Positions 27,941-36,082 of a stretch of DNA of 64,000 bases are shown here, piece after piece (the stretch's first letter is position 1; each line of letters begins with the position of its first letter). The position numbers were made by a program, and so were the translations under genes. A model generated the notes under the pieces. It did not search any database and was not told the origin of the DNA. It saw nothing but the letters and a program-made list of their open reading frames with translations. Origin of the DNA: Candidatus Nitrospira nitrosa (GTDB lineage: Bacteria > Nitrospirota > Nitrospiria > Nitrospirales > Nitrospiraceae); NCBI RefSeq assembly GCF_001458735.1, contig NZ_CZQA01000001.1, positions 1,364,001 through 1,428,000 of the forward strand, written 5' to 3'.

Positions 27941-27982
27941 AACGTTATTACCTGGGTAATGGGATAACCAAGGAGGGTAAAA

Positions 27983-28935
27983 ATGCGGAGACCAGCGCTC
28001 AGACAATTAGCCGTGGGGGTCGTCCTTACGGCCGGGACGATCACTTTGGCCACAGCCGCCGACCTACCGACCAGCGACAAGGATATGGTGCTCATCCCGA
28101 AGGGCGAGTTCACCATGGGGAGCAGCGAACATGCGGATGAAGCCAAGCATCAGGTCGTCCTCGACGCCTATCTCATCGACAAGTATGAAGCCTCCAATGC
28201 CCGGTACAAAGAGTTTATGAAGGCCACCAGTCATCCCGCCCCCGCCTATTGGGACGATCCCCGTCTGAGTAAGCCCACCCAGCCGGTCGTCGGCGTCAGC
28301 TGGACCGACGCCCATGCCTTCTGCAAGTGGGACGGCAAGCGCCTGCCCACGGAGGCCGAGTGGGAACATGCGGCCAAAGGCCCCGACGGGGACAATCACT
28401 ATCCCTGGGGCCACAAGCTGGACCCGAAGAAAGCCAACTATGGCCAGAACGTGGGCCGTACGATGCCGGTCGATTCATATCCGGAAGGGGTGAGCGGGTT
28501 TGGGGTGTACAACATGGCCGGCAACGTCTTCGAGTGGGTCGAGGATTGGTATGACCTGACCTACTACAAGGACAGTCCGGCGCTCAATCCCCGCGGGGCG
28601 GAGAAGGGCTACAACTTCGCCAATCAAGGGCCTGTGAAGGTCCTGCGGGGCGGGTCGTGGCTGGCCCCGGAGACCTCCCTGCATACGAGCCATCGCTTCT
28701 GGAATCAGCCGGACAACAACTCCTATGGGGTCGGATTGGGGTTCCGCTGTGCGAAGTCGGTCGTAAGCATCTCGGACGAAGCGGTGCAATCGGGCCGGGA
28801 GGCCTTCATCCAGGCGCTCGTCGCGATGGGGGCGGAAAAGCATGCCGAAGCCCTCGCGGCCATCGACAAGGCCTTGGCGGCTGATCCCGGCAACCCGGAA
28901 TATCTGGCCACCAAAGAACTCATCAATAAAAGTCT
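27983..28935 (+). repeat. 953-bp duplicated gene body, copy 1
   Basis: No difference was found on visual comparison with 35069-36021 (offset 7086 bp). Identity begins exactly at the ATG and stops a few codons before the stop; flanks differ on both sides. It covers almost only the coding region. Confidence 0.9.
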
Positions 28936-28948
28936 GAAGAAAAAATAG
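27983..28948 (+). CDS. Periplasmic SUMF1-fold protein, copy 1
   Basis: 321 residues with signal peptide (VGVVLTAGTITLATAAD). Residues about 33-258 form a formylglycine-generating-enzyme (SUMF1) fold: MVLIPKGEFTMGS, KRLPTEAEWEHAAKG, GNVFEWVEDWY, LRGGSWLAPE, GFRCAKS. The paired cysteines that catalyse formylglycine formation, normally right after the GGSW/Y motif, are absent, so it is not a classical FGE. Residues about 265-321 look like one TPR-like helical pair. An exact gene-body duplicate is at 35069. Start has GGAGGG 5 nt upstream. Confidence 0.88.
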   Translation: MRRPALRQLAVGVVLTAGTITLATAADLPTSDKDMVLIPKGEFTMGSSEHADEAKHQVVLDAYLIDKYEASNARYKEFMKATSHPAPAYWDDPRLSKPTQPVVGVSWTDAHAFCKWDGKRLPTEAEWEHAAKGPDGDNHYPWGHKLDPKKANYGQNVGRTMPVDSYPEGVSGFGVYNMAGNVFEWVEDWYDLTYYKDSPALNPRGAEKGYNFANQGPVKVLRGGSWLAPETSLHTSHRFWNQPDNNSYGVGLGFRCAKSVVSISDEAVQSGREAFIQALVAMGAEKHAEALAAIDKALAADPGNPEYLATKELINKSLKKK

Positions 28949-29016
28949 TCTCTCGATCCGCTGGAAAAACCGGGTTGCCGTTTGCGTCCAGCGAACCACT
29001 ATTCGTGGAGGACAGT

Positions 29017-30066
29017 ATGAGAAGAGCCAAGGCGGCGATAGGATTCATGCTGATAGTAGGATGTCTGTCGATCACCATAACGGCACAGGCGGATGATTCC
29101 CTGATCCCGGCGAATATGGTGTACATAGGCTATGTCCCGTCGGTGATGGGTCTCGACGGAGGGGAGCCGGCGACAGCCAGCAATAGTTCTGCGGCGTACT
29201 CTCAACGCAATAGGACGCCTGCGAGCACATTTCATGACGAGAGTCCGGCTCATATGGTGTTTCTAGACCCGTACCTCATCGACAAGTACGAAGTCTCGAA
29301 CAAGAATTACAAAGACTTCATCAAGTTGACGGGGCATTCCGCCCCAGCCTATTGGGATGATCCCCGCCTGAATCGTCCGGAACTGCCCGTGGTCGGAGTC
29401 AGCTGGAACGACGCAAGAACCTATTGTGAGTACGTAAGCAAACGACTCCCGACGGAAGCCGAGTGGGAGAAGGCGGCCAGAGGGCCACACGGCAACCTCT
29501 ATCCCTGGGGGAATGATTTTGATCCGGCCAGGGCCAATTTCGGAAAGACCCACGAGGCAACCATGCCGGTGGACTCGTATCCTGACGGGGTCAGTTTTTA
29601 TGGTCTCCACCACATGGCAGGGAACGTATTCGAATGGGTCTCAGATTGGTACGATCCTCGTTTCTACAGCCGGTTGGAACCGATGGTGAACCCCACGGGG
29701 CCACCGAAACCTGTATGGATCGGAGGCACGGGAACCTATGTGGATTTTCTGACGCTGGATGAAAAGCGGGTAATCCGTGGCGGCTCGTGGATCGCCCCTG
29801 AAGCTACACTGAGAGCCACCCATCGATTCTGGAATCATCCAAGCAACAACAGCTACGGCGTCGGTCTTGGATTTCGTTGTGCCAAGAGTGCTCCGTCTGA
29901 AATCGAACTTCAAATCAGACAGGCTCATACCACGGCCCTTATGGAAATGGGGCGGGAACACTTTGTCGAAGCTCAGGAGGCGGTAGCCCGAGGATTATCG
30001 ATTGATCCGAAACATGCTGAATTGCAGGAGCTACGATTGATGATTGAGCGGGCGAAGAAACCTTGA
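29017..30066 (+). CDS. Periplasmic SUMF1-fold protein, second type
   Basis: About 349 residues from the ATG at 29017 (GGAG 7 nt upstream). Signal peptide (AAIGFMLIVGCLSITITAQAD), then a SUMF1 domain with AHMVFLDPYLIDKYEVSNKNYKDF, KRLPTEAEWEKAARG, GNVFEWVSDWY, IRGGSWIAPEATLRATHRFWNHPSNNSYG and GFRCAKS. No FGE cysteines after GGSW. The C-terminal tail again resembles a TPR pair (ALMEMGREHFVEAQEAVARGLSIDPKHAE). Similar in architecture to 27983 but clearly diverged. Next gene follows closely. Confidence 0.87.
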   Translation: MRRAKAAIGFMLIVGCLSITITAQADDSLIPANMVYIGYVPSVMGLDGGEPATASNSSAAYSQRNRTPASTFHDESPAHMVFLDPYLIDKYEVSNKNYKDFIKLTGHSAPAYWDDPRLNRPELPVVGVSWNDARTYCEYVSKRLPTEAEWEKAARGPHGNLYPWGNDFDPARANFGKTHEATMPVDSYPDGVSFYGLHHMAGNVFEWVSDWYDPRFYSRLEPMVNPTGPPKPVWIGGTGTYVDFLTLDEKRVIRGGSWIAPEATLRATHRFWNHPSNNSYGVGLGFRCAKSAPSEIELQIRQAHTTALMEMGREHFVEAQEAVARGLSIDPKHAELQELRLMIERAKKP

Positions 30067-30101
30067 AGGGCCTGGCGCAGTTATCAGTAATGGAGGCGGA
30101 C

Positions 30102-30470
30102 ATGAGATCTTACACTCTTTATATCCTTGGTATCTCCTTCAGTGCGCTACTGATGGCCGAGGGGACCCAGGCTGGCCCTCTTGAATCAACTGATCACCCA
30201 CACGAAGAAAGTGTGTCGGCCGTTCACGAAGCAGAACATGAGGTGGACCATGCATGGGAGGTGTATCACCGGGCGGCTCTCGGAGGGACGGTGGCATCCC
30301 CGAAACTGCAGGCCAAGATCGAAGAGCATTTGCATCAGGCACGTACGCTCATTACCCAGGCTCAGGAGGCCGCTGATCAAGGCGACACCGACCAAGTAGA
30401 GCGTCTCGTCAAGCAAGTGCGGACCCATACGATCCACGCCATTGAAGGGAGCAAGGAGTCAAAGCAATGA
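30102..30470 (+). CDS. Small periplasmic helical His-rich protein
   Basis: About 122 residues from the ATG at 30102 with GGAGG upstream. After a signal peptide come HEAEHEVDHAWEVYHRAAL and HLHQARTLITQAQEAADQGD. The repeated histidines on helices suggest metal binding, as in SmbP, but no family was recognised. Its C-terminal part is closely repeated in the tail of the fusion gene at 36083. It overlaps the next SUMF1 gene by 4 bp. Confidence 0.7.
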   Translation: MRSYTLYILGISFSALLMAEGTQAGPLESTDHPHEESVSAVHEAEHEVDHAWEVYHRAALGGTVASPKLQAKIEEHLHQARTLITQAQEAADQGDTDQVERLVKQVRTHTIHAIEGSKESKQ

Positions 30471-31312
30471 AGACCGCGTTGTGGAACCGCCGAACTCAAC
30501 TAGCACCCATGACCATATCAATGGTTGCCCTTGTGGCCATCACCCCATGGTTCTCTACGGAGGCGATGTCCGCACCGAAAGAAGTCGATCCCGTGGCGAT
30601 GATCGCCATCTCAGCCGGGGAGTTCTTGATGGGCTCTCCGGAAGGACAGGGCCGGGCCGATGAGCACCCACAACGAGCCGTGTATCTTGATGCGTTTGGC
30701 ATCGACCAAGTCGAAGTGACGAATGAACGGTATATGGCCTTTGTGAAATCCACCGGCCATCGCACACCTCCGAATCCGTACGGCACCGGCCCCCTTACAT
30801 TGCTCACCGGCATTGAGCATCTTCCAGTGGTGCAGACGACCTGGTACGACGCCAAGGCCTACTGCACATGGGCGAAGAAGCGATTGCCGACCGAGGCGGA
30901 ATGGGAAAAGGCGGCACGGGGGACTGATGGGCGAGTATATCCTTGGGGGAATGACCCTCCCACGGCGAGGCATGCAAACTTTGATCGAGAATGGGACGAG
31001 GAGCGCACGCTGCACGCCGTCGGTTCACTGCCTGACGGGGATTCTCCGTATGGCGTGAAGGATATGGCCGGCAATGCCCGAGAGTGGGTGGCGGACTGGT
31101 ATGACGCGGACTACTACAAGGACGCGCCACCACGCAATCCGCTGGGGCCGGACAAGAAAGGTGTGGTGCGGTCCATTCGTGGCGGGTCCTGGCACAGTCC
31201 GGTCTCCGATCTGACGACCACCGCTCGTGGGCGGGGTGGATTTGCGCTCCAGACCCATGGCACCGGATTTCGCTGCGCCCGTAGCCTCGAGACAGAAAGT
31301 CAGAAGAAGTAG
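30467..31312 (+). CDS. Periplasmic SUMF1-fold protein, third type
   Basis: 281 residues; the ATG overlaps the end of the previous gene (AAGGAG upstream). A signal-like hydrophobic stretch precedes the SUMF1 domain: MIAISAGEFLMGSPEGQGRADEHPQRAVYLDAFGIDQVEVTN, KRLPTEAEWEKAARG, GNAREWVADWYDADYYKD, IRGGSWHSPVSDL, GFRCARS. No catalytic FGE cysteines near GGSW. The family resemblance is to nonheme-iron or sulfoxide-synthase-like SUMF1 proteins, but the substrate is unknown. Cotranscribed with the other cassette genes. Confidence 0.87.
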   Translation: MKTALWNRRTQLAPMTISMVALVAITPWFSTEAMSAPKEVDPVAMIAISAGEFLMGSPEGQGRADEHPQRAVYLDAFGIDQVEVTNERYMAFVKSTGHRTPPNPYGTGPLTLLTGIEHLPVVQTTWYDAKAYCTWAKKRLPTEAEWEKAARGTDGRVYPWGNDPPTARHANFDREWDEERTLHAVGSLPDGDSPYGVKDMAGNAREWVADWYDADYYKDAPPRNPLGPDKKGVVRSIRGGSWHSPVSDLTTTARGRGGFALQTHGTGFRCARSLETESQKK

Positions 31313-31551
31313 GAGGTCTCTCGCGCGATACGAAGATTTCAACGGCCGGTGAAGGCAGGCAGGTTCGCTTGAGGAGGAGCCCTGTTGGCTAGCACATCAT
31401 CGATACCACGTGTGCAGCTTGTGAGAGGGAGGCCCGTATGACCCCCAGTACCGTGTCCATAGCACTACCGGCCATCAACCGTGCGATGGGGAGTGTGAAC
31501 ATGAGGCAGCACGTCGTGGGTAGGCCTCGCCATCGGGGGAGGGGATAGTAA

Positions 31552-32754
31552 ATGAACAGAAGCACAATTGGGCCACTCTTCCTGGTGATCGTATTGAGCC
31601 TCACGCTCGCTGAGCCATCGGCCCAGTCGGAGCAACTCATGCCGCTGGATCCGGTTCCTCCCGACTATGCAGACAAGCGCATGCCCACCGGCTGGTGGAC
31701 GGATCTCAAAATCATCAAGGAGGGCAAAGATATTTATTTTGGGGATGTCCATCCACTTGTCGCTTGTAATTCGTGCCATGGTCAAGATGGACGCCCCGTC
31801 AATAGTGGAGGGGGACTCCGAGACCAGAAACACACCAGCCGTTTTTCAGACAGCTACTGGTATTGGCGAGTGGCGGAGGGGATTCCTAAAACACCTATGG
31901 TGCCCTGGAAAGCGCTCCTCTCGGAGGATCAGATCTGGAAAGTGATCGCGTTCGTCCATACCTTTTCGCATAAAGGGAAACCCTCCCAACATACGGAGTT
32001 TAAGGCAGAGTCACGACCGAAGAAAGTCACCATCAAGGATCCGGCTCCAATGGTCCTCGTACCGGCTGGGGAATTCCTCATGGGAAGCAATGAAGGCAAT
32101 GTCGATGAAAAACCGGCGCACCAAGTTTATCTTGATGCCTACTACATCGATAAGCACGAAGTGACGATCGGACAATACGGAGAATTCTTGGACGTGAACA
32201 GTTTCGACCCTCCCCCTCTATGGACGACCATGGCCCAGCCGTCTTATGAGAACCGCCCTGTTGTCAATGTCGATTGGAAGGATGCGAGCAACTATTGCAA
32301 GTGGGCCGGCAAACGGCTGCCGACGGAAGCGGAATGGGAGAAGGCTGCGCGGGGGACGGACGGGCGGCTCTATCCTTGGGGTAATGATCCACCCAGTCCA
32401 GCCCGAGCAAATTTCGGCAAGGAGCGGGACAAGTGGAACAACCATGAGGCGCTCGTGCCGGTGGGGCAAATGAAAGAGGGAAAAAGCCCATACGGGGTCT
32501 ATGATCTGGCGGGAAATGTTTGGGAATGGGTGAACGACTGGTATGACCCCGACTACTATGCGGCCAGCCCATCGCGAAACCCGCAGGGGCCGGCAAATGG
32601 AAAATTTAAGGTCATTCGAGGTGGCTCCTGGGACCTCGCCCCAGAACGGCTGCGCTCAGTACAGAGGGACCTCAACATCCCTACGACCACCGACTATGAT
32701 TCACCGGCGTACCGCAACTTCAATAGCGGGTTTAGGTGTGCAAGGAATCCCTAA
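31552..32754 (+). CDS. Cytochrome c - SUMF1 fusion protein
   Basis: 400 residues. Signal peptide, then a monoheme cytochrome c domain with CNSCH (VACNSCHGQDGRPV) and a methionine ligand candidate in VAEGIPKTPMVPW, ending near QIWKVIAFVHTFS. A short linker follows, then a complete SUMF1 domain: MVLVPAGEFLMGSNEGN, KRLPTEAEWEKAARG, GNVWEWVNDWYDPDYY, IRGGSWDLAPERL, GFRCARNP. FGE cysteines are absent. The heme next to the SUMF1 fold suggests that this periplasmic fold takes part in electron transfer or a redox reaction. AGGGGA 7 nt upstream of the ATG. Confidence 0.9.
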   Translation: MNRSTIGPLFLVIVLSLTLAEPSAQSEQLMPLDPVPPDYADKRMPTGWWTDLKIIKEGKDIYFGDVHPLVACNSCHGQDGRPVNSGGGLRDQKHTSRFSDSYWYWRVAEGIPKTPMVPWKALLSEDQIWKVIAFVHTFSHKGKPSQHTEFKAESRPKKVTIKDPAPMVLVPAGEFLMGSNEGNVDEKPAHQVYLDAYYIDKHEVTIGQYGEFLDVNSFDPPPLWTTMAQPSYENRPVVNVDWKDASNYCKWAGKRLPTEAEWEKAARGTDGRLYPWGNDPPSPARANFGKERDKWNNHEALVPVGQMKEGKSPYGVYDLAGNVWEWVNDWYDPDYYAASPSRNPQGPANGKFKVIRGGSWDLAPERLRSVQRDLNIPTTTDYDSPAYRNFNSGFRCARNP

Positions 32755-32853
32755 TGAGATCGTGGCTCTGCCATCGCCGTCTAATTTGGCCAGCCCATGC
32801 TGGCAAGGATTCCTATCTCCGTTCTGGTCGGCAGAGCCGAGTGAGGAGGAATC

Positions 32854-33459
32854 ATGGCAGGCAAATTGCCGCACTATCTCAACCTGTCCAGAGGGTCTCT
32901 GCTGATCGGCGCCCTACTTATGGCCGGAGTGATCATTGTGGTCTTCGGCGGGGAACATGCGCTCTCCAGAACCGAGTTTTGTGTCAGCTGCCACTCCCAA
33001 ACCTATCCTTATGAAGAGCTGAAAAAGTCTTCCCACTATGGCGCACTGGGAGCTGATCCTGGCTGTAAGGACTGCCACGTGCCTCAGGGTTTGGGGAACT
33101 TCCACTTGGCTGTGTGGACCCACGTCTATGATGGAACACGGGCTGTGCTCGCAGAGATGAAGTATGACTACTCGACGATCGAGAAATTCGACGAGCGGCG
33201 GCAGATCATGGCCCACTATGCGCGCATGTCGCTCAAAAATTGGGACAGCGTCACGTGCCGGGAGTGCCACAAGAATACCAAGCCGCCTGGTGTATCGGCA
33301 AAAGCCACCCACAAGAAGATGGAAACAGAGGGTGCCACCTGTATCGATTGCCATCAGAACCTTGTGCATAAAAAGGTGCCGGAGATGGACCTCAACGCCA
33401 GTAAAGCGCAGGGCGTCATGATATTGAGAGAAACAAAGGACTCAAAAGAGGAAGACTGA
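32854..33459 (+). CDS. Membrane-anchored tetraheme cytochrome c, NapC/NirT type
   Basis: 201 residues with one N-terminal membrane helix (SLLIGALLMAGVIIVVFGGE) and four CxxCH heme sites: CVSCH, CKDCH, CRECH, CIDCH. This is the NapC/NrfH/CycB architecture that passes electrons from quinol to periplasmic partners, or the reverse. In ammonia oxidisers a related protein, cytochrome cM552, carries electrons from hydroxylamine oxidation to quinone. Here it ends the SUMF1 cassette and may reduce the cytochrome-SUMF1 fusion. Ribosome site GAGGAGG. Confidence 0.9.
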   Translation: MAGKLPHYLNLSRGSLLIGALLMAGVIIVVFGGEHALSRTEFCVSCHSQTYPYEELKKSSHYGALGADPGCKDCHVPQGLGNFHLAVWTHVYDGTRAVLAEMKYDYSTIEKFDERRQIMAHYARMSLKNWDSVTCRECHKNTKPPGVSAKATHKKMETEGATCIDCHQNLVHKKVPEMDLNASKAQGVMILRETKDSKEED

Positions 33460-33568
33460 CATACCCGGCAAATTGACGCGGTGAATCAGCAACGATGACC
33501 ATGACGACACCTCATGGGGTGTCCTCCTAGAGTATTTTCTAACGGCTTTAACTAAAGGAGGAATGGAT

Positions 33569-33946
33569 ATGACACACCAGAACCCACGACGAGCTGCGGC
33601 GCTGACAGGAGCACTCGTCATGCTCTTTACCGCCACCCTGCCTCTTCAGCCGACCTTCGGCGAAGGGGGCGCACGGCGGGATACCGTACGGCAAGAACAA
33701 ACCGTCAAAGACATTCTCAAGCATGCGATGGAAGCGGTGGACCATGGCAAGCAGGGGCATACTGAGAAGCTTGTAACTTCTGCGGAGGCCTCGCTGCAGC
33801 AGGCGGTGACGGGAGGGCGGGACCCGCATGTGGCAGAAGCGATTGCGAATCTAAAAGCGGCGATTGAGCAGGGTAAGGCTGGTCATCCTGACGTAGCTAC
33901 AAAACATGCCGAAGCTGCCGTCGCACATCTCTCTCAAGGCAAGTGA
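33569..33946 (+). CDS. SmbP-like small metal-binding protein
   Basis: About 125 residues from the ATG at 33569; an ATG 6 bp earlier is too close to the AAGGAGG site. After a signal peptide it reads LKHAMEAVDHGKQGHTEKLV... and KAGHPDVATKHAEAAVAHL, the pattern of SmbP, the periplasmic copper/nickel-binding four-helix bundle of Nitrosomonas. Fewer histidines than in SmbP, so affinity may be lower. Last gene of the cassette, after the tetraheme cytochrome. Confidence 0.8.
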   Translation: MTHQNPRRAAALTGALVMLFTATLPLQPTFGEGGARRDTVRQEQTVKDILKHAMEAVDHGKQGHTEKLVTSAEASLQQAVTGGRDPHVAEAIANLKAAIEQGKAGHPDVATKHAEAAVAHLSQGK

Positions 33947-34057
33947 AGGATGAACGCCTTTAAGAGAAGGCTGGTTTCGACGAACGGGTAGGTGAACGTA
34001 ACCCTGCCCGTTCCGACCGTATCATTTCTCGACCATGAGACATAGGGCGCAAAAAAC

Positions 34058-34459
34058 TCACGGACTGTGCCGCTCTGATCTGCATGCGTCTCCAGCACAG
34101 GGGTATGAGCGACCGGTGAGCCTCAGGCGGTTGCGTGCGAACCACGTGTAGGCCCTCACGACCATCGGTTCGACGAAAGAAAAACGAGTGACCTTCGCCA
34201 GGAATCCCAGGCCCACAGCCTCCCACATGGCGCGGAAAACATCCACGCCGGTAATGACGGTTCCATCAGTCCAACGGGCATGAATGATTCTCCCAAGTTC
34301 AGTGGGGGATATGGCTATGGATGCTGGATCATAGTCCGGCCGGGAGAAGTCGCAAAATATCAGCCGCTGGTGTCTGTCTAGTCGCCTCATGAGGGCGATT
34401 TCTCGATCGCAAATAGGACACGCTCCATCGAAAAATACTGTGAGTGGGTAGGATGCCAT
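34058..34459 (-). CDS. DUF393 (DCC1-like) thiol-disulfide oxidoreductase family
   Basis: 133 residues beginning YPLTVFFDGACPICDREIALMRRLD, with the conserved DGxCPxC motif of DUF393. It lies opposite in strand between the two cassette copies. In other bacteria this family is often near light-induced genes such as photolyase. No operator of the CarH type was seen in its 5' region. Confidence 0.8.
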   Translation of the reverse strand: MASYPLTVFFDGACPICDREIALMRRLDRHQRLIFCDFSRPDYDPASIAISPTELGRIIHARWTDGTVITGVDVFRAMWEAVGLGFLAKVTRFSFVEPMVVRAYTWFARNRLRLTGRSYPCAGDACRSERHSP

Positions 34460-34612
34460 CTGATCGATCTCATTGCGTCAGCGGCGAGAGGCGGTTTGCC
34501 TCATCAATTGATCCAGCCTGTGATCCAACTCGGAGAAATTATCAAGGGCCCTGATTCATGACCAAGAGAATTTTTTATTGAATGTACCTTATGACGCAAT
34601 GCTGGATGACCA

Positions 34613-34875
34613 TCATGCCAGAGCTGCCCCACCTATGCCGGGAGTAGGAATTAACAACTCCTCTCGAGCCAATTTTGACCGCTCTCCAATGGAGGCTCCG
34701 GTATTCAGCTGCTGCTTGAAGAACCGCAGCAACGCGACATCTTCAGCAGAGTAATTACTGTAACGATTGGTTGTTCTCGTTGATTTGAGGATCTCAAACC
34801 GCCACTCCCATACTGGAACTAAATCTCTTAAGATGACGCAAGTTTTCTAACTACATGAATTATATGAAGATTAAT
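34613..34875 (-). pseudogene. Decayed second CarH-type MerR gene
   Basis: The minus strand keeps fragments of the MerR domain. One reads IHVVRKLASS after a former start codon, now ATT. The next, in another frame, is PVWEWRFEILKSTRTTNRYS followed by NYSAEDVALLRFFKQQLNTG, against VIRVWERRY...NRYREYTDEDVSLFRFLKEELDRG in the intact gene. Lost start codon, frameshift and in-frame stops are visible. The stop at 34613 removes the whole photoreceptor and B12 domains. The promoter and operator are still recognisable. Confidence 0.85.
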
Positions 34876-34902
34876 ACTCAGTGACTCAATCATACAATAA
34901 GA

Positions 34903-34919
34903 TGTTCAATGTTTGTCAA
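34903..34919 (-). promoter_or_regulatory. Operator of the decayed regulator
   Basis: Read on the minus strand: TTGACAAACATTGAACA, nearly the same as the 27538-27554 site, with the two halves again 11 bp apart. A degenerate -10 (TATGAT) follows. It now controls only a pseudogene. Confidence 0.65.
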
Positions 34920-34938
34920 TTGATTTAGAAAATAACAC

Positions 34939-34997
34939 TTGACAGATTGGACATATTTGCTTATACGGTAGACATACATTGGACACACAGTGGACAT
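34939..34997 (+). promoter_or_regulatory. Promoter with tandem CarH-like operators, second cassette
   Basis: TTGACA (34939-34944), 17 bp, TATACG (34962-34967). ACA cores lie at 34942, 34951, 34972, 34983 and 34994, the last three exactly 11 bp apart (TAGACATACATTGGACACAC and onwards). This is the cleanest operator array of the window. Confidence 0.75.
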
Positions 34998-35068
34998 TCT
35001 GAAGCGATCAAATAACATCTTTGCTCTACCAGGATTAGCCTGGTGACATTTCACAGAAGGGGGCCATC

Positions 35069-36021
35069 ATGCGGAGACCAGCGCTCAGACAATTAGCCGT
35101 GGGGGTCGTCCTTACGGCCGGGACGATCACTTTGGCCACAGCCGCCGACCTACCGACCAGCGACAAGGATATGGTGCTCATCCCGAAGGGCGAGTTCACC
35201 ATGGGGAGCAGCGAACATGCGGATGAAGCCAAGCATCAGGTCGTCCTCGACGCCTATCTCATCGACAAGTATGAAGCCTCCAATGCCCGGTACAAAGAGT
35301 TTATGAAGGCCACCAGTCATCCCGCCCCCGCCTATTGGGACGATCCCCGTCTGAGTAAGCCCACCCAGCCGGTCGTCGGCGTCAGCTGGACCGACGCCCA
35401 TGCCTTCTGCAAGTGGGACGGCAAGCGCCTGCCCACGGAGGCCGAGTGGGAACATGCGGCCAAAGGCCCCGACGGGGACAATCACTATCCCTGGGGCCAC
35501 AAGCTGGACCCGAAGAAAGCCAACTATGGCCAGAACGTGGGCCGTACGATGCCGGTCGATTCATATCCGGAAGGGGTGAGCGGGTTTGGGGTGTACAACA
35601 TGGCCGGCAACGTCTTCGAGTGGGTCGAGGATTGGTATGACCTGACCTACTACAAGGACAGTCCGGCGCTCAATCCCCGCGGGGCGGAGAAGGGCTACAA
35701 CTTCGCCAATCAAGGGCCTGTGAAGGTCCTGCGGGGCGGGTCGTGGCTGGCCCCGGAGACCTCCCTGCATACGAGCCATCGCTTCTGGAATCAGCCGGAC
35801 AACAACTCCTATGGGGTCGGATTGGGGTTCCGCTGTGCGAAGTCGGTCGTAAGCATCTCGGACGAAGCGGTGCAATCGGGCCGGGAGGCCTTCATCCAGG
35901 CGCTCGTCGCGATGGGGGCGGAAAAGCATGCCGAAGCCCTCGCGGCCATCGACAAGGCCTTGGCGGCTGATCCCGGCAACCCGGAATATCTGGCCACCAA
36001 AGAACTCATCAATAAAAGTCT
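35069..36021 (+). repeat. 953-bp duplicated gene body, copy 2
   Basis: Partner of 27983-28935. Both copies lie on the same strand 7086 bp apart, so recombination between them would delete the SUMF1, cytochrome, SmbP and DUF393 genes. Confidence 0.9.
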
Positions 36022-36034
36022 CAGCAAAAAGTAG
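35069..36034 (+). CDS. Periplasmic SUMF1-fold protein, copy 2
   Basis: Same 321-residue protein as at 27983 except for the end (LSKK against LKKK). Signal peptide, SUMF1 fold without FGE cysteines, and a TPR-like tail. Preceded by AAGGGGG and the operator array at 34939, and followed after about 50 bp by the SDR fusion gene instead of the other SUMF1 genes. Confidence 0.88.
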   Translation: MRRPALRQLAVGVVLTAGTITLATAADLPTSDKDMVLIPKGEFTMGSSEHADEAKHQVVLDAYLIDKYEASNARYKEFMKATSHPAPAYWDDPRLSKPTQPVVGVSWTDAHAFCKWDGKRLPTEAEWEHAAKGPDGDNHYPWGHKLDPKKANYGQNVGRTMPVDSYPEGVSGFGVYNMAGNVFEWVEDWYDLTYYKDSPALNPRGAEKGYNFANQGPVKVLRGGSWLAPETSLHTSHRFWNQPDNNSYGVGLGFRCAKSVVSISDEAVQSGREAFIQALVAMGAEKHAEALAAIDKALAADPGNPEYLATKELINKSLSKK

Positions 36035-36082
36035 ACGACAGGCGAGGGCAGAAGTTGGTGCCGTATCGTTCAGTCGGCAGGC

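Noticed and set aside
27619-28146. Long minus-strand ORF of 175 codons opposite the zinc-ribbon and SUMF1 genes
   Set aside because: It overlaps two well-supported genes with ribosome sites and recognisable motifs, and its product has no protein-like pattern; it is a shadow of GC-rich coding DNA.
28475-28999. Minus-strand ORF of 174 codons opposite SUMF1 copy 1, repeated opposite copy 2
   Set aside because: Antisense shadow of the SUMF1 reading frame; it repeats only because the gene is duplicated.
27983-32754. Annotation of the SUMF1 proteins as active formylglycine-generating enzymes for sulfatases
   Set aside because: The catalytic cysteine pair normally found after the GGSW/Y motif is missing in all copies, and no sulfatase gene lies nearby.
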